Shown in pieces: positions 8,541 to 17,402 of a stretch of 64,000 nt of DNA. Source of the DNA: Fretibacter sp964410285 (GTDB lineage: Bacteria > Pseudomonadota > Alphaproteobacteria > Caulobacterales > Maricaulaceae). Location: NCBI GenBank assembly GCA_964410285.1, contig CAYPFR010000004.1:182419-246418 (forward strand), written 5' to 3'. Both the position numbers and the translations under genes were made by a program. Positions within the stretch are counted from its first letter, which is position 1; the number at the start of each line of letters is the position of its first letter. The notes beneath the pieces are model-generated. The model saw nothing but the letters and a program-made list of their open reading frames with translations. It was not told the DNA's origin and made no database searches.

Positions 8541-9200
8541 TCACCTATTTGCTGATCCTTGAAACGGGGCATCGATTTGCGCTTCTGGCGCGGCGTCAAT
8601 GAAAGGCTGTAACGCTTGGCAGCGTTCACCAATCGCAGTAAGCGCCGGAAATTGCTTCATCTCTACACCAAAACGGCGAGCATTATAAATTTGCGGGATC
8701 AGGCAGGCTTCAAATACCGACGGTATTTGCGTGTATAGATAATCAGAGCTGCGCTGGTCTGCCAAAGGTTCCAAGGCCGCAAGGCCTCTTGCGATCCATT
8801 GGGCGGCCCATCTCCGTCTGTCGGCTTCGTCCGCGCCAAAATCCGCGGTCAGTTTTTGGAGTAAAGATAGATTTTGAATGGGGGCTATATCTGCGGCAAT
8901 GACCATGGCTGCGCTTAAGACTTTAGCTCTTAATTTGGGTTCTTCAGGGATAAGGGCGGGGCCTGAGATTGTATTTTCAATGTAGTCAATGATCGCCAAT
9001 GATTGCGTTAGCGTTGTCCCGTCTTCAAGTTCAAGCACGGGGACGTAGCCTTGAAAATTGCGCGCTAGATGGTCTTCGCCTCTGTGAACATTTTTCTTTA
9101 GGTCGATGGGGATATATTGATAGGCCGCGCCCTTTAGGGCGAGTGCGATACGCACGCGGTAGGAGGCAGAAGAGCGCCAATATCCATAAAGCTTAATCAC
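8541..9200 (-). CDS. maiA: Maleylacetoacetate isomerase (zeta-class GST fold)
   Basis: MaiA isomerises 4-maleylacetoacetate to fumarylacetoacetate using glutathione. The 219-residue length is standard. The N-terminal thioredoxin-like domain begins MIKLYGYWRSSASYRVRIAL, which is diagnostic of the zeta class. The Ser-Ser pair is kept, but the position of the eukaryotic catalytic cysteine is alanine here, as I recall from many bacterial MaiA proteins. The alpha-helical GST C-terminal domain follows. The start overlaps the fah stop by 4 bases. Glutathione supply is consistent with gor further along the window. Confidence 0.93.
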   Translation of the reverse strand: MIKLYGYWRSSASYRVRIALALKGAAYQYIPIDLKKNVHRGEDHLARNFQGYVPVLELEDGTTLTQSLAIIDYIENTISGPALIPEEPKLRAKVLSAAMVIAADIAPIQNLSLLQKLTADFGADEADRRRWAAQWIARGLAALEPLADQRSSDYLYTQIPSVFEACLIPQIYNARRFGVEMKQFPALTAIGERCQALQPFIDAAPEAQIDAPFQGSANR

Positions 9201-10219
9201 GAAGTTTTGGGGGCTTCATATTTCTTCACAGTGTTTTCAATGCGGCCAAAAATAGAATTGCCGTCTTCATCGTTCATTTCAATACCGACTGTATCTCCAA
9301 ATTTCATAAAGGGCGTCCGAAATTCGCCCGTTTGAATTTTCTCAATCATGCGGATTTCAGCAATGCAGCTATATCCCACGCCGCCGTCTTCAATTTTTTT
9401 TCCTTCCGAGCCTTTGTATTTATTTGAAACTGTGCCTGATCCTATAATGGTCCCAGCGCAGAGATTTCGCGTGCGGGCTGCATGGGCGACAAGCTGTGCC
9501 ATGTTAAAGGTCATTTCGGTTTTTGCATTGGCTTTTCCGAATGCCGCGCCGTTATAATCTACCAATAAGGGCAAATTTATGGTCGCCTCGCTCCATGCCT
9601 TGCCAAGCTCATCTGGCGTCACGGCTACAGGCGAGAATGCTGAAGAGGCTTTCCCTTGAACAAATCCAAACCCTTTGCGAAGTTCATTGGGGATAAGCCC
9701 GCGCAAGGAAACATCATTGACCAACATGATGAGCTTTATATGGCTGAGCGCGTCATCTGCCGAGACTCCCATGGCGACGTCATCCGTAATCACGGTGATC
9801 TCCGCCTCCATATCAATTCCGTGAGCTTCGTCGGAAGCGATAATCGGGTCGCGCGGACCAATAAATGTGTCCGAAGCGCCTTGATACATCAACGGGTCTT
9901 CATAAAAACTCTCTGGGACCTCCGCGCCGCGGGCCTTGCGAACTAATTCAACATGGTTGAGATAGGCCGAGCCGTCGAGCCATTGATAAGCACGGGGCAG
10001 GGGCGAGGCGCATGCGGTCTGCACAAAAGTGAAGCCTTCGATTTTGCCGGCATTGAGCGCCTCATATTTGGCTTTTAATTGCGGTTCGCATTCCGACCAG
10101 CGGTCCAGAGCATCCTGCATATTGACCGCAATTTCGCCGGCGTCCACCGCTTTGGTGAGATCGCGGGAGACGACAACCAAATGACCGTCGCGGCCAAGTT
10201 TCAATGAGGCAAGTTTCAT
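9197..10219 (-). CDS. fahA: Fumarylacetoacetate hydrolase family protein
   Basis: The enzyme splits fumarylacetoacetate into fumarate and acetoacetate, the last step of tyrosine breakdown. The 340-residue protein has an FAH-type C-terminal domain. Metal-binding acidic segments EAHGIDMEAEITVITDDV and VNDVSLRGLIPNELRKGFGF are clear, followed by GTIIGSGTVSNKYKGSEGKK. Length and N-terminal domain match the shorter bacterial FAH group and not the 420-residue eukaryotic form. It lies 6 bases after the VOC gene and overlaps maiA, which supports the assigned pathway step. Confidence 0.9.
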   Translation of the reverse strand: MKLASLKLGRDGHLVVVSRDLTKAVDAGEIAVNMQDALDRWSECEPQLKAKYEALNAGKIEGFTFVQTACASPLPRAYQWLDGSAYLNHVELVRKARGAEVPESFYEDPLMYQGASDTFIGPRDPIIASDEAHGIDMEAEITVITDDVAMGVSADDALSHIKLIMLVNDVSLRGLIPNELRKGFGFVQGKASSAFSPVAVTPDELGKAWSEATINLPLLVDYNGAAFGKANAKTEMTFNMAQLVAHAARTRNLCAGTIIGSGTVSNKYKGSEGKKIEDGGVGYSCIAEIRMIEKIQTGEFRTPFMKFGDTVGIEMNDEDGNSIFGRIENTVKKYEAPKTS

Positions 10220-10225
10220 AGGGTT

Positions 10226-10774
10226 TTAGCTTTCGTTTTTGATTTTCTCATGCAGCCATGCGGCGTGACGCGGTGCCTTTTTTGTTTCTGACCATTCCGC
10301 AAGCATATCCGGCGCAACGTCACGCAGTGATTTCATTTGCTCGGGCGTGCCAATATCTGCTGCGAATTCTAGCCTGTGGCCATTTGGGTCAAAGAAATAG
10401 ATCGACTTAAAAATACCGTGATGGGTCGGGCCCAGTACTGCGATGTCATTGGCCTCTAAATGCGCTTTCATCGCGTGCAGGGCCTCAAGGTTCTCAAGGC
10501 GCATGGCTATGTGCTGAACCCATTCGGGGGTGTTGCGATCGCGGTCCATATCGGGCTGCTCAGGAAGCTCAAAAAACGCCAGAACATTGTCGTTTCCAGC
10601 GTCGAGGAATATATGCATATAGGGATCATAAGCCCCCGTCGACGGGACATGGTCTTCGGCAATGGCGAGTTGAAAGTCCATGCCTAAAATCCCGCTGTAA
10701 AACTCGACGGTTTCTTTCGCGTCTTTGCAGCGGTAAGCGACGTGATGGAACCCTTTTATGTCTTGAACACTCAT
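10226..10774 (-). CDS. VOC (glyoxalase/dioxygenase superfamily) protein in the homogentisate operon
   Basis: This 182-residue protein carries one vicinal-oxygen-chelate domain. Four plausible metal ligands can be seen: a histidine in GFHHVAYRC, the glutamate of AFFELP, the histidine of WVQHIAMRL and the glutamate of HRLEFA. Such proteins can be dioxygenases, isomerases or lyases. The start overlaps the hpd stop by one base (TAATG), so it is tied to tyrosine catabolism. The operon lacks homogentisate dioxygenase, and whether this protein supplies that or an accessory activity is unknown. I give no enzyme name. Confidence 0.85.
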   Translation of the reverse strand: MSVQDIKGFHHVAYRCKDAKETVEFYSGILGMDFQLAIAEDHVPSTGAYDPYMHIFLDAGNDNVLAFFELPEQPDMDRDRNTPEWVQHIAMRLENLEALHAMKAHLEANDIAVLGPTHHGIFKSIYFFDPNGHRLEFAADIGTPEQMKSLRDVAPDMLAEWSETKKAPRHAAWLHEKIKNES

Positions 10775-11886
10775 TAAACTCTCGCCTTTTGTTCTGGGAC
10801 TTCGGTAAGTACGCCTCTATTGATCTGATCGCGTTCGATCGATTTGAAAAGGGCCTTAAAATTTCCTTCTCCAAATCCATCGTCGCCCTTGCGCTGTATA
10901 AATTCAAAAAATACAGGCCCAATTTGTGGCTCGGCAAATATTTGCAGCAAAAGACGCGGGTCATTATTTTGAGTTGAACCGTCCATCAAAATTCCCCGCA
11001 TCTGAAGCCCCTCGACATCTTCCCCGTGGCCAGGGAGGCGCTCGGCGAGCATATCGTAATATGTCTTTGGCGGCGCGGTCATAAGCTTTACGCCAGCCTT
11101 CTCAAGGCGGTCGACACAGGCTGGCAGATCATCACAGCAAAGGGCGATATGCTGTATGCCCTCTCCGCGATGCTCCAAGAGATATTCCTGAATTTGGCCT
11201 TTGCCGTTCTCGCCTTCCTCATTCAATGGAATACGAATTTTACCGTCCGGAGCGGTAAGGGCGCGGGACGTCAGGCCCGTGTATTCACCCTTGATGTCAA
11301 AAAAGCGTATTTCTTTGAAATTGAACAAGCGCTCATAATATTCAGCCCAATAATCCATGCGGCCGCGGTAAACATTGTGGGTGAGGTGGTCGACGACGTT
11401 AAATCCAAAACCTTTTGGATGGCGTTCGACGCCCTCGATATACTTGAAATCAATATCATAAATGGTCAAGTCAATCCCGTCATCATCATCGTTATAGCGA
11501 TCCACAAAATAGATCAGCGCGCCGCCAATTCCGCGAATGGCAGGAATCGAAAGCTCCATCGGGCCTGTGCTGACATTCACCACCTCTGCGCCCAGCTCCA
11601 CGGCCCGATCATAGGCGACCTTTGCGTTCTTGACGCGAAAGGCCATGCCGCAGGCAGAGGGGCCGTGTTCGCGGCAAAAATGCTGGGCCGGAGTGCCGCT
11701 TTCGTAATTTGCAATCAGGTTGATGTCGCCTTGTCGCCAAAGGTCAACATCTTTGGAGCGGTGAACCGCAATTTTCGTAAAACCCATAGTCAGGAAGGTG
11801 CGTTCAAGCAAGCCGCGTTCAGGCGCTGAGAATTCAATAAATTCAAATCCATCTAAACCCATCGGATTTTTAAATAAATCTGCCAT
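10774..11886 (-). CDS. hpd: 4-hydroxyphenylpyruvate dioxygenase
   Basis: Hpd converts 4-hydroxyphenylpyruvate to homogentisate with Fe(II) and oxygen. The 370-residue protein has two VOC domains. In the C-terminal one the iron ligands are expected in VDHLTHNVYRG, GIQHIALCCDD and the glutamate of GPVFFEFIQRKG. The last motif, and GFGEGNFKALFKSIE after it, are strongly diagnostic of the family. It is the first gene of the tyrosine operon and is divergent from a DeoR-type regulator. The upstream region holds an imperfect dyad that could be the operator. Confidence 0.96.
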   Translation of the reverse strand: MADLFKNPMGLDGFEFIEFSAPERGLLERTFLTMGFTKIAVHRSKDVDLWRQGDINLIANYESGTPAQHFCREHGPSACGMAFRVKNAKVAYDRAVELGAEVVNVSTGPMELSIPAIRGIGGALIYFVDRYNDDDDGIDLTIYDIDFKYIEGVERHPKGFGFNVVDHLTHNVYRGRMDYWAEYYERLFNFKEIRFFDIKGEYTGLTSRALTAPDGKIRIPLNEEGENGKGQIQEYLLEHRGEGIQHIALCCDDLPACVDRLEKAGVKLMTAPPKTYYDMLAERLPGHGEDVEGLQMRGILMDGSTQNNDPRLLLQIFAEPQIGPVFFEFIQRKGDDGFGEGNFKALFKSIERDQINRGVLTEVPEQKARV

Positions 11887-11966
11887 CTTGGATCCTATGA
11901 TTGCTGCATCCGGTCATAACACAACTAGGCGGCAAAATGTCTGCGTTCTTGCGGTCTTTAGCGGTT

Positions 11967-11998
11967 TTCGTGCAATATTCCTGCGATTATTGCGAGAA
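11967..11998. promoter_or_regulatory. Imperfect dyad upstream of hpd, candidate regulator site
   Basis: The arms TTCGTGCAATA and TATTGCGAGAA pair at 9 of 11 positions around a 10-base centre, the inner six bases GCAATA/TATTGC being perfect. The site lies about 80 bases upstream of the hpd start, in the region shared with the divergent DeoR-type gene. Either the Lrp/AsnC protein of the operon or the DeoR protein could bind it. No experimental support can be seen. Confidence 0.3.
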
Positions 11999-12130
11999 AA
12001 ATGAAATATACTGCGCTTGCTGCATTTGGGCACCTATGGCCGCCGCAGATGCCCCTGCATAAAAGTCGCGCGTCTTTGGTCTTCGGAACAAAATAATTGG
12101 TGGGAATTCGCTTTCCTGTTAAGCAAGGCC

Positions 12131-12901
12131 ATGAACTATGTACCTTCCAAGCGTCAGCGCTCCATATTGGAAATGGTCGAGCGAGACGGATTTGTCGCGA
12201 CGGAGGCGATGGTCTCCAAATTTTCAGTTACGCCGCAAACGATACGGCGAGACCTAAATTTGCTCAACCAGCACGGCCTTTTGACGCGTTTTCACGGCGG
12301 GGCAGGGCAGGCGAAAAGCATCGAGAATCGTCCTTACAAGGACCGCCTAAAAACAGGAGTTGAGGCCAAACGTAAAATCGCGGAGTTGACGGCCTCACTT
12401 GTACCAAATGGCGCGTCCCTGTTTCTAAATATCGGTACCACCACAGAGGCTGTGGCGGAGGCACTCTTGGGGCATCATAACTTGCATGTTGTGACCAATA
12501 ACATCAATGTGGCTCATATATTGAGTCAGAATGAGAGCTTTAAAATCATGATTGCTGGAGGCCAAGTTCGCAATCAAGACGGAGGCGTTGTCGGATTGGC
12601 GTCAACGGATTTCGTTGGACAATTTCGAATGGACATTGGTATTGTTGGTATTGGCGCGATCGATGAAGATGGGACTTTGCTGGATTTTGATCATCAAGAG
12701 GTCAAAACGGCCCGGACAATTTTGCAAAACTCCCGCCGATCCATACTTGTGGCCGACCAACATAAATTTGGCGCCAGAGCTATGAACAGGATGGCCAATA
12801 TTGGCGATCTTGATGTGCTTGTAACGGATGCCCCATTGGGTCGTCAGTTTTTGGCGCTTTGCAAAGAGGGGAACGTCGACGTGCAAGTTGCGGGCTTATA
12901 A
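12131..12901 (+). CDS. DeoR/GlpR family transcriptional regulator
   Basis: With the start at ATG 12131 (MNYVPSKRQRSILEMVERDG) the protein has 256 residues, the normal size; the frame is open further upstream but that leader is not DeoR-like. An N-terminal DeoR helix-turn-helix (VTPQTIRRDLNLLNQHGLL, about residues 32-50) precedes a sugar-phosphate-sensing domain with NIGTTTEAVAEALL and the VVTNNINVA segment. Family members usually repress sugar or glycerol genes. No such gene adjoins, so the target is open: the divergent hpd operon, the downstream sphingolipid unit, or a distant locus. Confidence 0.88.
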   Translation: MNYVPSKRQRSILEMVERDGFVATEAMVSKFSVTPQTIRRDLNLLNQHGLLTRFHGGAGQAKSIENRPYKDRLKTGVEAKRKIAELTASLVPNGASLFLNIGTTTEAVAEALLGHHNLHVVTNNINVAHILSQNESFKIMIAGGQVRNQDGGVVGLASTDFVGQFRMDIGIVGIGAIDEDGTLLDFDHQEVKTARTILQNSRRSILVADQHKFGARAMNRMANIGDLDVLVTDAPLGRQFLALCKEGNVDVQVAGL

Positions 12902-13171
12902 TCGGGTTGCAAGATTTTCGAGATGACATGACCAAATTTCGCGAGGATACGACAAAAACGCTGCGGAATTTCAGCAAAATCGCCCTTTTCATCTTATTTG
13001 GCGAAAAGAGCGCGTCACAAACTGTATCAGGACGTGAACTACTGAGGGCGCTGTATGTTTGCGATTCCTTTACAAATTGGGCTAATCCTTTATTAAGCGC
13101 GCGATTATTGCGCATTTGCGAATACCGCGCATTAATGTCTGAGCCTAAAACCCAATGGGATAAAGTAAAAA

Positions 13172-14923
13172 ATGACAACACCGACCCCCACCCGGCGCGG
13201 CAAGCCTGTTAGGCATTCCGACTTCTCGACCCTTTGTGAAGGCCTTGATTATGCCGCGAGCTGCGAAACTGGCCTAAACTTTTTTGACGGCAAAGGTGTG
13301 TTGAAATCGACTTTGCCCTACGCAGAGCTAAGGGCAAATGCGATTGAATTGGCGAAAAAGCTCGTGAATTTTGCGCCCAAAGACGCCCGCATCGGGATTT
13401 GCGCCGTGACGTCCCCTGAATTTGCGCAGCTATTTTTTGCCTGCCAATATGCTGGACTCGTGCCCGCGCCGCTGCCGCTGCCGGTCACTTTGGGCGGACG
13501 CAGCAGCTATGAACGCCAGTTGCAACGCATGGCCGATACAGGTGACTTTCATGCGTTACTCACGCCCGCCTCGATGGAACCAATCATGAGCAGTGCGCTG
13601 AATGATCTGAATGTACCCGTTGTCACATTTGAGGCTGTTTCTGATCTAAAGAGCGCGGATGAACTGCGTCCTCACGGTGCGGATGATCTGTGTTATATTC
13701 AATATTCTTCAGGAAGCTCAAGCTCGCCCAAAGGTATTTTAGGCTCGCAAAGCTCTGTGACATCTAATTGCCGTGGGATTACGCGAGATGGCTTGATTGT
13801 TGAGGAGGACGATCGAGCCACAAGCTGGTTGCCAATGTATCATGATATGGGGCTAATCGGCTTTATGGTTGCTCCCATGATGAGCCAGCTCTCGGTGGAT
13901 TATATTGACCCTAATGATTTCACCCGCCGCCCGATGACATGGCTTCAGTTGATCTCTGATCACAAGGGCACTTTGTCCTACTCTCCAACATTTGGATATG
14001 AGCTTTGTGTGCGCCGTTGGCGGAAGGATCGAGAGCTTGATCTGTCGAGCTGGCGCGCGGCCGGTATTGGCGGGGACATGGTTCGGCCTGAACCTCTTAC
14101 TGATTTCGCTGAGACATTTGGCACGATGGGATTTACTGAGAGCTCATTCACGCCAAGCTATGGCCTTGCGGAAACCACGCTTGCGGCGACATTCGCGCCA
14201 AGGGGTCAAGGGCTTCTTAAGCACACGATTGATATGGGGCGCTATGAGCGAACAAGCGAAGCTGTAGAAGCCACGGACATCACGCCAGCGGAGCAATGCC
14301 GAACCTTTGTGGCCTGCGGGAAGGTGCTACCGGAGCATGAGATCGAGATCCGTGATTTCGAAGGAAACATCTTGGGCGAGAAAAAAGTCGGGCAAGTCTG
14401 CCTAAAGGGGCCGTCCGTCTCCCCCGGCTACTTCCGCAATCAGCAAGCCACAGAAGCTAGCTTTTCTAAAGAGGGCTGGCTGAATACGGGTGATCTTGGC
14501 TATTGGCTCGAGGGGCAGCTTGTTGTGACAGGACGGTTCAAAGACCTAATTCTCTGGCATGGCCGCAATATTTGGCCTCAGGACATCGAATGGGCCGCGC
14601 AGGCGGCTGCGCCGCACCGCTGCGGGCGGGCCTGTGCCTTCGCGTCTGGCGGGGCAGGGGATGAAAAGCAAATTATGCTGCTGCTGGAATGCCGAACTCG
14701 CGACGCCGAAATGCTTGATGAAATCTATAAGGCCGTGACAGCCGCGATCCGCCTTGAAGTGGGCGTCCCTGTGCAGCTCATGCTTGTGCCGCGCTCTACT
14801 ATGGTGGTTACTTCATCAGGCAAGCTGTCGCGCGCGCGCGTGAAGGAGAAATTTGAAGCAGGAAAGATTATCGATCTGCTAGAGGAAACACCGCTGAAGA
14901 TTGTGAAATCGGACGCAGTTTAA
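13172..14923 (+). CDS. Fatty-acyl-AMP ligase, likely charging the sphingolipid ACP
   Basis: The 583-residue adenylate-forming enzyme carries the P-loop YSSGSSSSPKGI, the segment SWLPMYHDMGLIGFM and SYGLAETTLAATF, which point to the FAAL branch over acyl-CoA synthetases. The adenylation-domain motif NTGDLGY follows near residue 440. FAALs activate a long fatty acid as acyl-AMP and pass it to an acyl carrier protein. An acp gene follows after 65 bases and then serine palmitoyltransferase, the arrangement found in Caulobacter sphingolipid genes where ACP-bound acyl chains feed the condensation. Cytosolic. A purine-rich GGGATAAAG upstream is only a modest ribosome site. Confidence 0.88.
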   Translation: MTTPTPTRRGKPVRHSDFSTLCEGLDYAASCETGLNFFDGKGVLKSTLPYAELRANAIELAKKLVNFAPKDARIGICAVTSPEFAQLFFACQYAGLVPAPLPLPVTLGGRSSYERQLQRMADTGDFHALLTPASMEPIMSSALNDLNVPVVTFEAVSDLKSADELRPHGADDLCYIQYSSGSSSSPKGILGSQSSVTSNCRGITRDGLIVEEDDRATSWLPMYHDMGLIGFMVAPMMSQLSVDYIDPNDFTRRPMTWLQLISDHKGTLSYSPTFGYELCVRRWRKDRELDLSSWRAAGIGGDMVRPEPLTDFAETFGTMGFTESSFTPSYGLAETTLAATFAPRGQGLLKHTIDMGRYERTSEAVEATDITPAEQCRTFVACGKVLPEHEIEIRDFEGNILGEKKVGQVCLKGPSVSPGYFRNQQATEASFSKEGWLNTGDLGYWLEGQLVVTGRFKDLILWHGRNIWPQDIEWAAQAAAPHRCGRACAFASGGAGDEKQIMLLLECRTRDAEMLDEIYKAVTAAIRLEVGVPVQLMLVPRSTMVVTSSGKLSRARVKEKFEAGKIIDLLEETPLKIVKSDAV

Positions 14924-14988
14924 TCCGTCTGGCCCTAGGAAATGTCTGCCTAATCATCTAAGACAGCGCCAAGAAAACAGGTCCTATT

Positions 14989-15240
14989 ATGTCAAATCCG
15001 AGTCGCGACGATATTTTTAAAAAAATTAAGGAGTTGATCGCGCCTTATAATAAGGAAAAACGCGAAATTACGCTGCAAAGCGGCATCGTATCTGATCTTG
15101 AAGTGGACTCCGTTGCCGTGTTTGACCTCGTCATGGAACTGGAAGACCATTATGATATTTCGATCTCCATGGAGATGGTCAGCGACATCAAAACCGTAGG
15201 AGAACTCGTTAGCTGTGTGAAATCGCTGGTCGAGGCTTAA
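14989..15240 (+). CDS. Acyl carrier protein dedicated to sphingolipid synthesis
   Basis: This is an 83-residue single phosphopantetheine-binding domain. The attachment serine is Ser41 in LEVDSVAVFDLVMELED, a DSV variant of the usual DSL motif. AcpS, encoded at 35 kb, could add the prosthetic group. Its position between the acyl-AMP ligase and serine palmitoyltransferase, 3 bases from the latter, argues that it presents the acyl thioester to the condensing enzyme and is not the general fatty-acid ACP. Confidence 0.92.
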   Translation: MSNPSRDDIFKKIKELIAPYNKEKREITLQSGIVSDLEVDSVAVFDLVMELEDHYDISISMEMVSDIKTVGELVSCVKSLVEA

Positions 15241-15243
15241 GCT

Positions 15244-16476
15244 ATGACATCTTTATTTGATAAATATGCGCCGCTGCAATCGCGCGTTGATGTGATGATG
15301 AAAATCGGAAAGGACGCGCTTGGTGTTCAATTTGATGACATTTTATCGGCCACGCGCGGGCGGATCGGAAACCGTGAAATTCTACTGGCGGGCACAAATA
15401 ATTATCTTGGCCTGACCTTTGATACCGATTGCGTCGCTGCCGCCAAAAAGGCAATTGATGATCACGGTACGGGAACCACAGGCTCACGTATCGCAAACGG
15501 AACCTACAGCGAGCATATAGACCTCGAGAATGCTCTCGCTGAGCATTTAGGCATGAAAAGCTGCATTGTTTTCACGACGGGCTACCAGACAAATTTGGCG
15601 GCCATTGCGGGGCTTGCGGGGGATAAAGATGTTATCTTTATGGATGCCGATGCCCATGCGTGCATTATTGACGGCACGCGGCTTACCGGCGCGTCGACTA
15701 TTCGTTTTCGCCACAACAATCCCGAAGACCTTGATAAACGCTTGACGCGGCGCGGCGAAATTGAAGACGGCCATGCGCTTGTCGTGATCGAGGGGATGTA
15801 TTCTATGTTCGGTGATATTGCGCCGATTGACGAGTTTTTGGATGTGACCCACCGGCATGGCGGATATCTATATATTGATGAGGCTCATAGCTACGGTATT
15901 TTTGGACCGACGGGCTGCGGGATTGCTGAAGAACAGGGCGTGCTTGACCGGGTAGATTTTATTTCCAGCACCTTCTCTAAATCCCTTGCGTCTGTTGGAG
16001 GGTTTTGTGCATCTCGTCACGCCGAGTTTGAAATCACGCGGAAAGTTATGCGGCCCTATATGTTTACGGCTTCCGCCACGCCAGCAAATATTTGTGCAGC
16101 AAGAGCGGCGGTTGAGAAAGTCAAAACAGGCGGAGCGCTTCGCAGAAATTTGAAAGCCCGAGCGCAACAGTTGCATGCAGGTCTCTCGGAAATGGGTTTT
16201 GATCTGTGTGCCGATCCCAGCCCTGTTATTGCTGTACGCCGCTCAAATGAGGCAATTGCCGCAATGGAGTGGAATTGGCTTATCGAAAATGGCGTTTATG
16301 TGAATCTCGCCGTGCCGCCCGGCACGCCGCAATCAAGCTCTCTTTTACGTATCAGTCTCTCGGCAGCACATAGCGAAGATGATGTGAATGAGCTTTTAGC
16401 GGCTTTCGGGGCGCTCAAAACGTCGCAAAATCAACTTATGGGGGATATGGCTAACAAGCTTTCTGCCGCGGAGTAA
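15244..16476 (+). CDS. spt: Serine palmitoyltransferase
   Basis: The 410-residue protein is a PLP-dependent alpha-oxoamine synthase. The PLP lysine is K246 in STFSKSLASVGG, and GTGTTGSRIANGTYSEH near residues 75-91 is typical of the family. SPT condenses L-serine with a long acyl thioester to give 3-ketosphinganine, the first committed sphingolipid step. Related members (KBL, ALAS, BioF) are less likely because of the adjoining acyl-AMP ligase and ACP genes and the ceramide genes nearby. Bacterial SPTs are soluble homodimers. The gene ends 2 bases from the convergent cytidylyltransferase-like gene. Confidence 0.9.
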   Translation: MTSLFDKYAPLQSRVDVMMKIGKDALGVQFDDILSATRGRIGNREILLAGTNNYLGLTFDTDCVAAAKKAIDDHGTGTTGSRIANGTYSEHIDLENALAEHLGMKSCIVFTTGYQTNLAAIAGLAGDKDVIFMDADAHACIIDGTRLTGASTIRFRHNNPEDLDKRLTRRGEIEDGHALVVIEGMYSMFGDIAPIDEFLDVTHRHGGYLYIDEAHSYGIFGPTGCGIAEEQGVLDRVDFISSTFSKSLASVGGFCASRHAEFEITRKVMRPYMFTASATPANICAARAAVEKVKTGGALRRNLKARAQQLHAGLSEMGFDLCADPSPVIAVRRSNEAIAAMEWNWLIENGVYVNLAVPPGTPQSSSLLRISLSAAHSEDDVNELLAAFGALKTSQNQLMGDMANKLSAAE

Positions 16477-16478
16477 TT

Positions 16479-17402
16479 TTAGCGGAACGCGCCTTTGCGC
16501 CAAAGCTTCCAGCCTAAAACAGGTGACCATAATATAGGGTGCTTGCGTTGTGATTTTGTCACTTCAATTGTCACGCCGGAATGGTTCTTTAGCTTGCGCA
16601 GGACATAATCCAGCCCACCCTCAAATGTTGCTGCATTGTTGAGAACGCGCACCGCCGTCATAGGCTTTCCAATCAGGCGGCGCAAAAACCAGCGAATTTT
16701 CACCAAGGCGCTTGGCGCTGGGGCAAAAATATGCCCGCCTCCTTCACCGTCTTGGCCGCCAAATAAGTCCTCTGATAAAGCTGTGTAGCGGTCTTTGTAA
16801 CGTTCAACGATTTCGACAGAGCGCGCCTGCGAAGCTTCGGGCCGAAGTTCGGTTCTATAGCTTTCTCTTAAGGCGCGCGCCCAAAAATTTACAGGGCTAA
16901 CCCGGCCCTCCAAGAGGGGCGCTGTTTCATTTGCCAAGTGACGCACAGCTTTGGCTCTTGCATCCATAATGCGGGATTTTACCCCCTCATTTGCGGGATG
17001 AAGAAGAATGCTTGGCTGCGAAAATCGTCCCCAAACGGTGGAAAGCAGAGCCGTCGCCCCGCAGCGCCGTTCAAAGGATTTGAGCGATATTATAGAGTAT
17101 TTACAGCTGCTTAGGCTTCCATCTTCATGCCTTATTTCCACGTAATAAACGGCGGGCGGTATCGCCGCGTTCAGCATAGCTCTAATCGGATTTTTGTGAG
17201 TTTTGCAGTAGCTATCGACGACAACATAAAAGTCGAGCATTTTTCCGCCGGCATTCATATCGCGTAAGCTCGAGCCGTAATATAAAAAGGCTTGTACGCG
17301 TCCCGGGTGGCGCGCGGATATGAGCGCGCACATCTCGCTTACTTTGGAATTCGGCGCGATGTTTTCGGCCGCAAGGATGGCGTTTAGACTGCCGGCTGTC
17401 AT
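16479..17402 (-). CDS. Tam41-like nucleotidyltransferase, candidate CDP-lipid synthase
   Basis: The start at ATG 17402 overlaps the kinase stop as ATGA and gives 307 residues; a start further upstream would overlap by 46 bases. Residues about 38-60 read YYGSSLRDMNAGGKMLDFYVVVD, a nucleotidyltransferase GS...D pattern that resembles Tam41, the mitochondrial and bacterial CDP-diacylglycerol synthase. The later CKYSIISLKSF also fits that family. Tam41 enzymes turn a lipid phosphate plus CTP into a CDP-lipid at a membrane surface. Lying directly behind a ceramide-kinase-like gene, it may make CDP-ceramide (inference). Classification rests on recalled motifs and should be checked by a profile search. 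Confidence 0.6.
   Translation of the reverse strand: MTAGSLNAILAAENIAPNSKVSEMCALISARHPGRVQAFLYYGSSLRDMNAGGKMLDFYVVVDSYCKTHKNPIRAMLNAAIPPAVYYVEIRHEDGSLSSCKYSIISLKSFERRCGATALLSTVWGRFSQPSILLHPANEGVKSRIMDARAKAVRHLANETAPLLEGRVSPVNFWARALRESYRTELRPEASQARSVEIVERYKDRYTALSEDLFGGQDGEGGGHIFAPAPSALVKIRWFLRRLIGKPMTAVRVLNNAATFEGGLDYVLRKLKNHSGVTIEVTKSQRKHPILWSPVLGWKLWRKGAFR

Noticed and set aside
11026..11829. 267-codon open frame antisense to hpd
   Set aside because: It lies wholly within hpd, which has clear family motifs; the antisense product has no recognisable domain or ribosome site.
12859..13212. 117-codon frame between the DeoR gene and the acyl-AMP ligase
   Set aside because: It overlaps the end of the regulator and the start of the ligase, has no plausible ribosome site and resembles no family.
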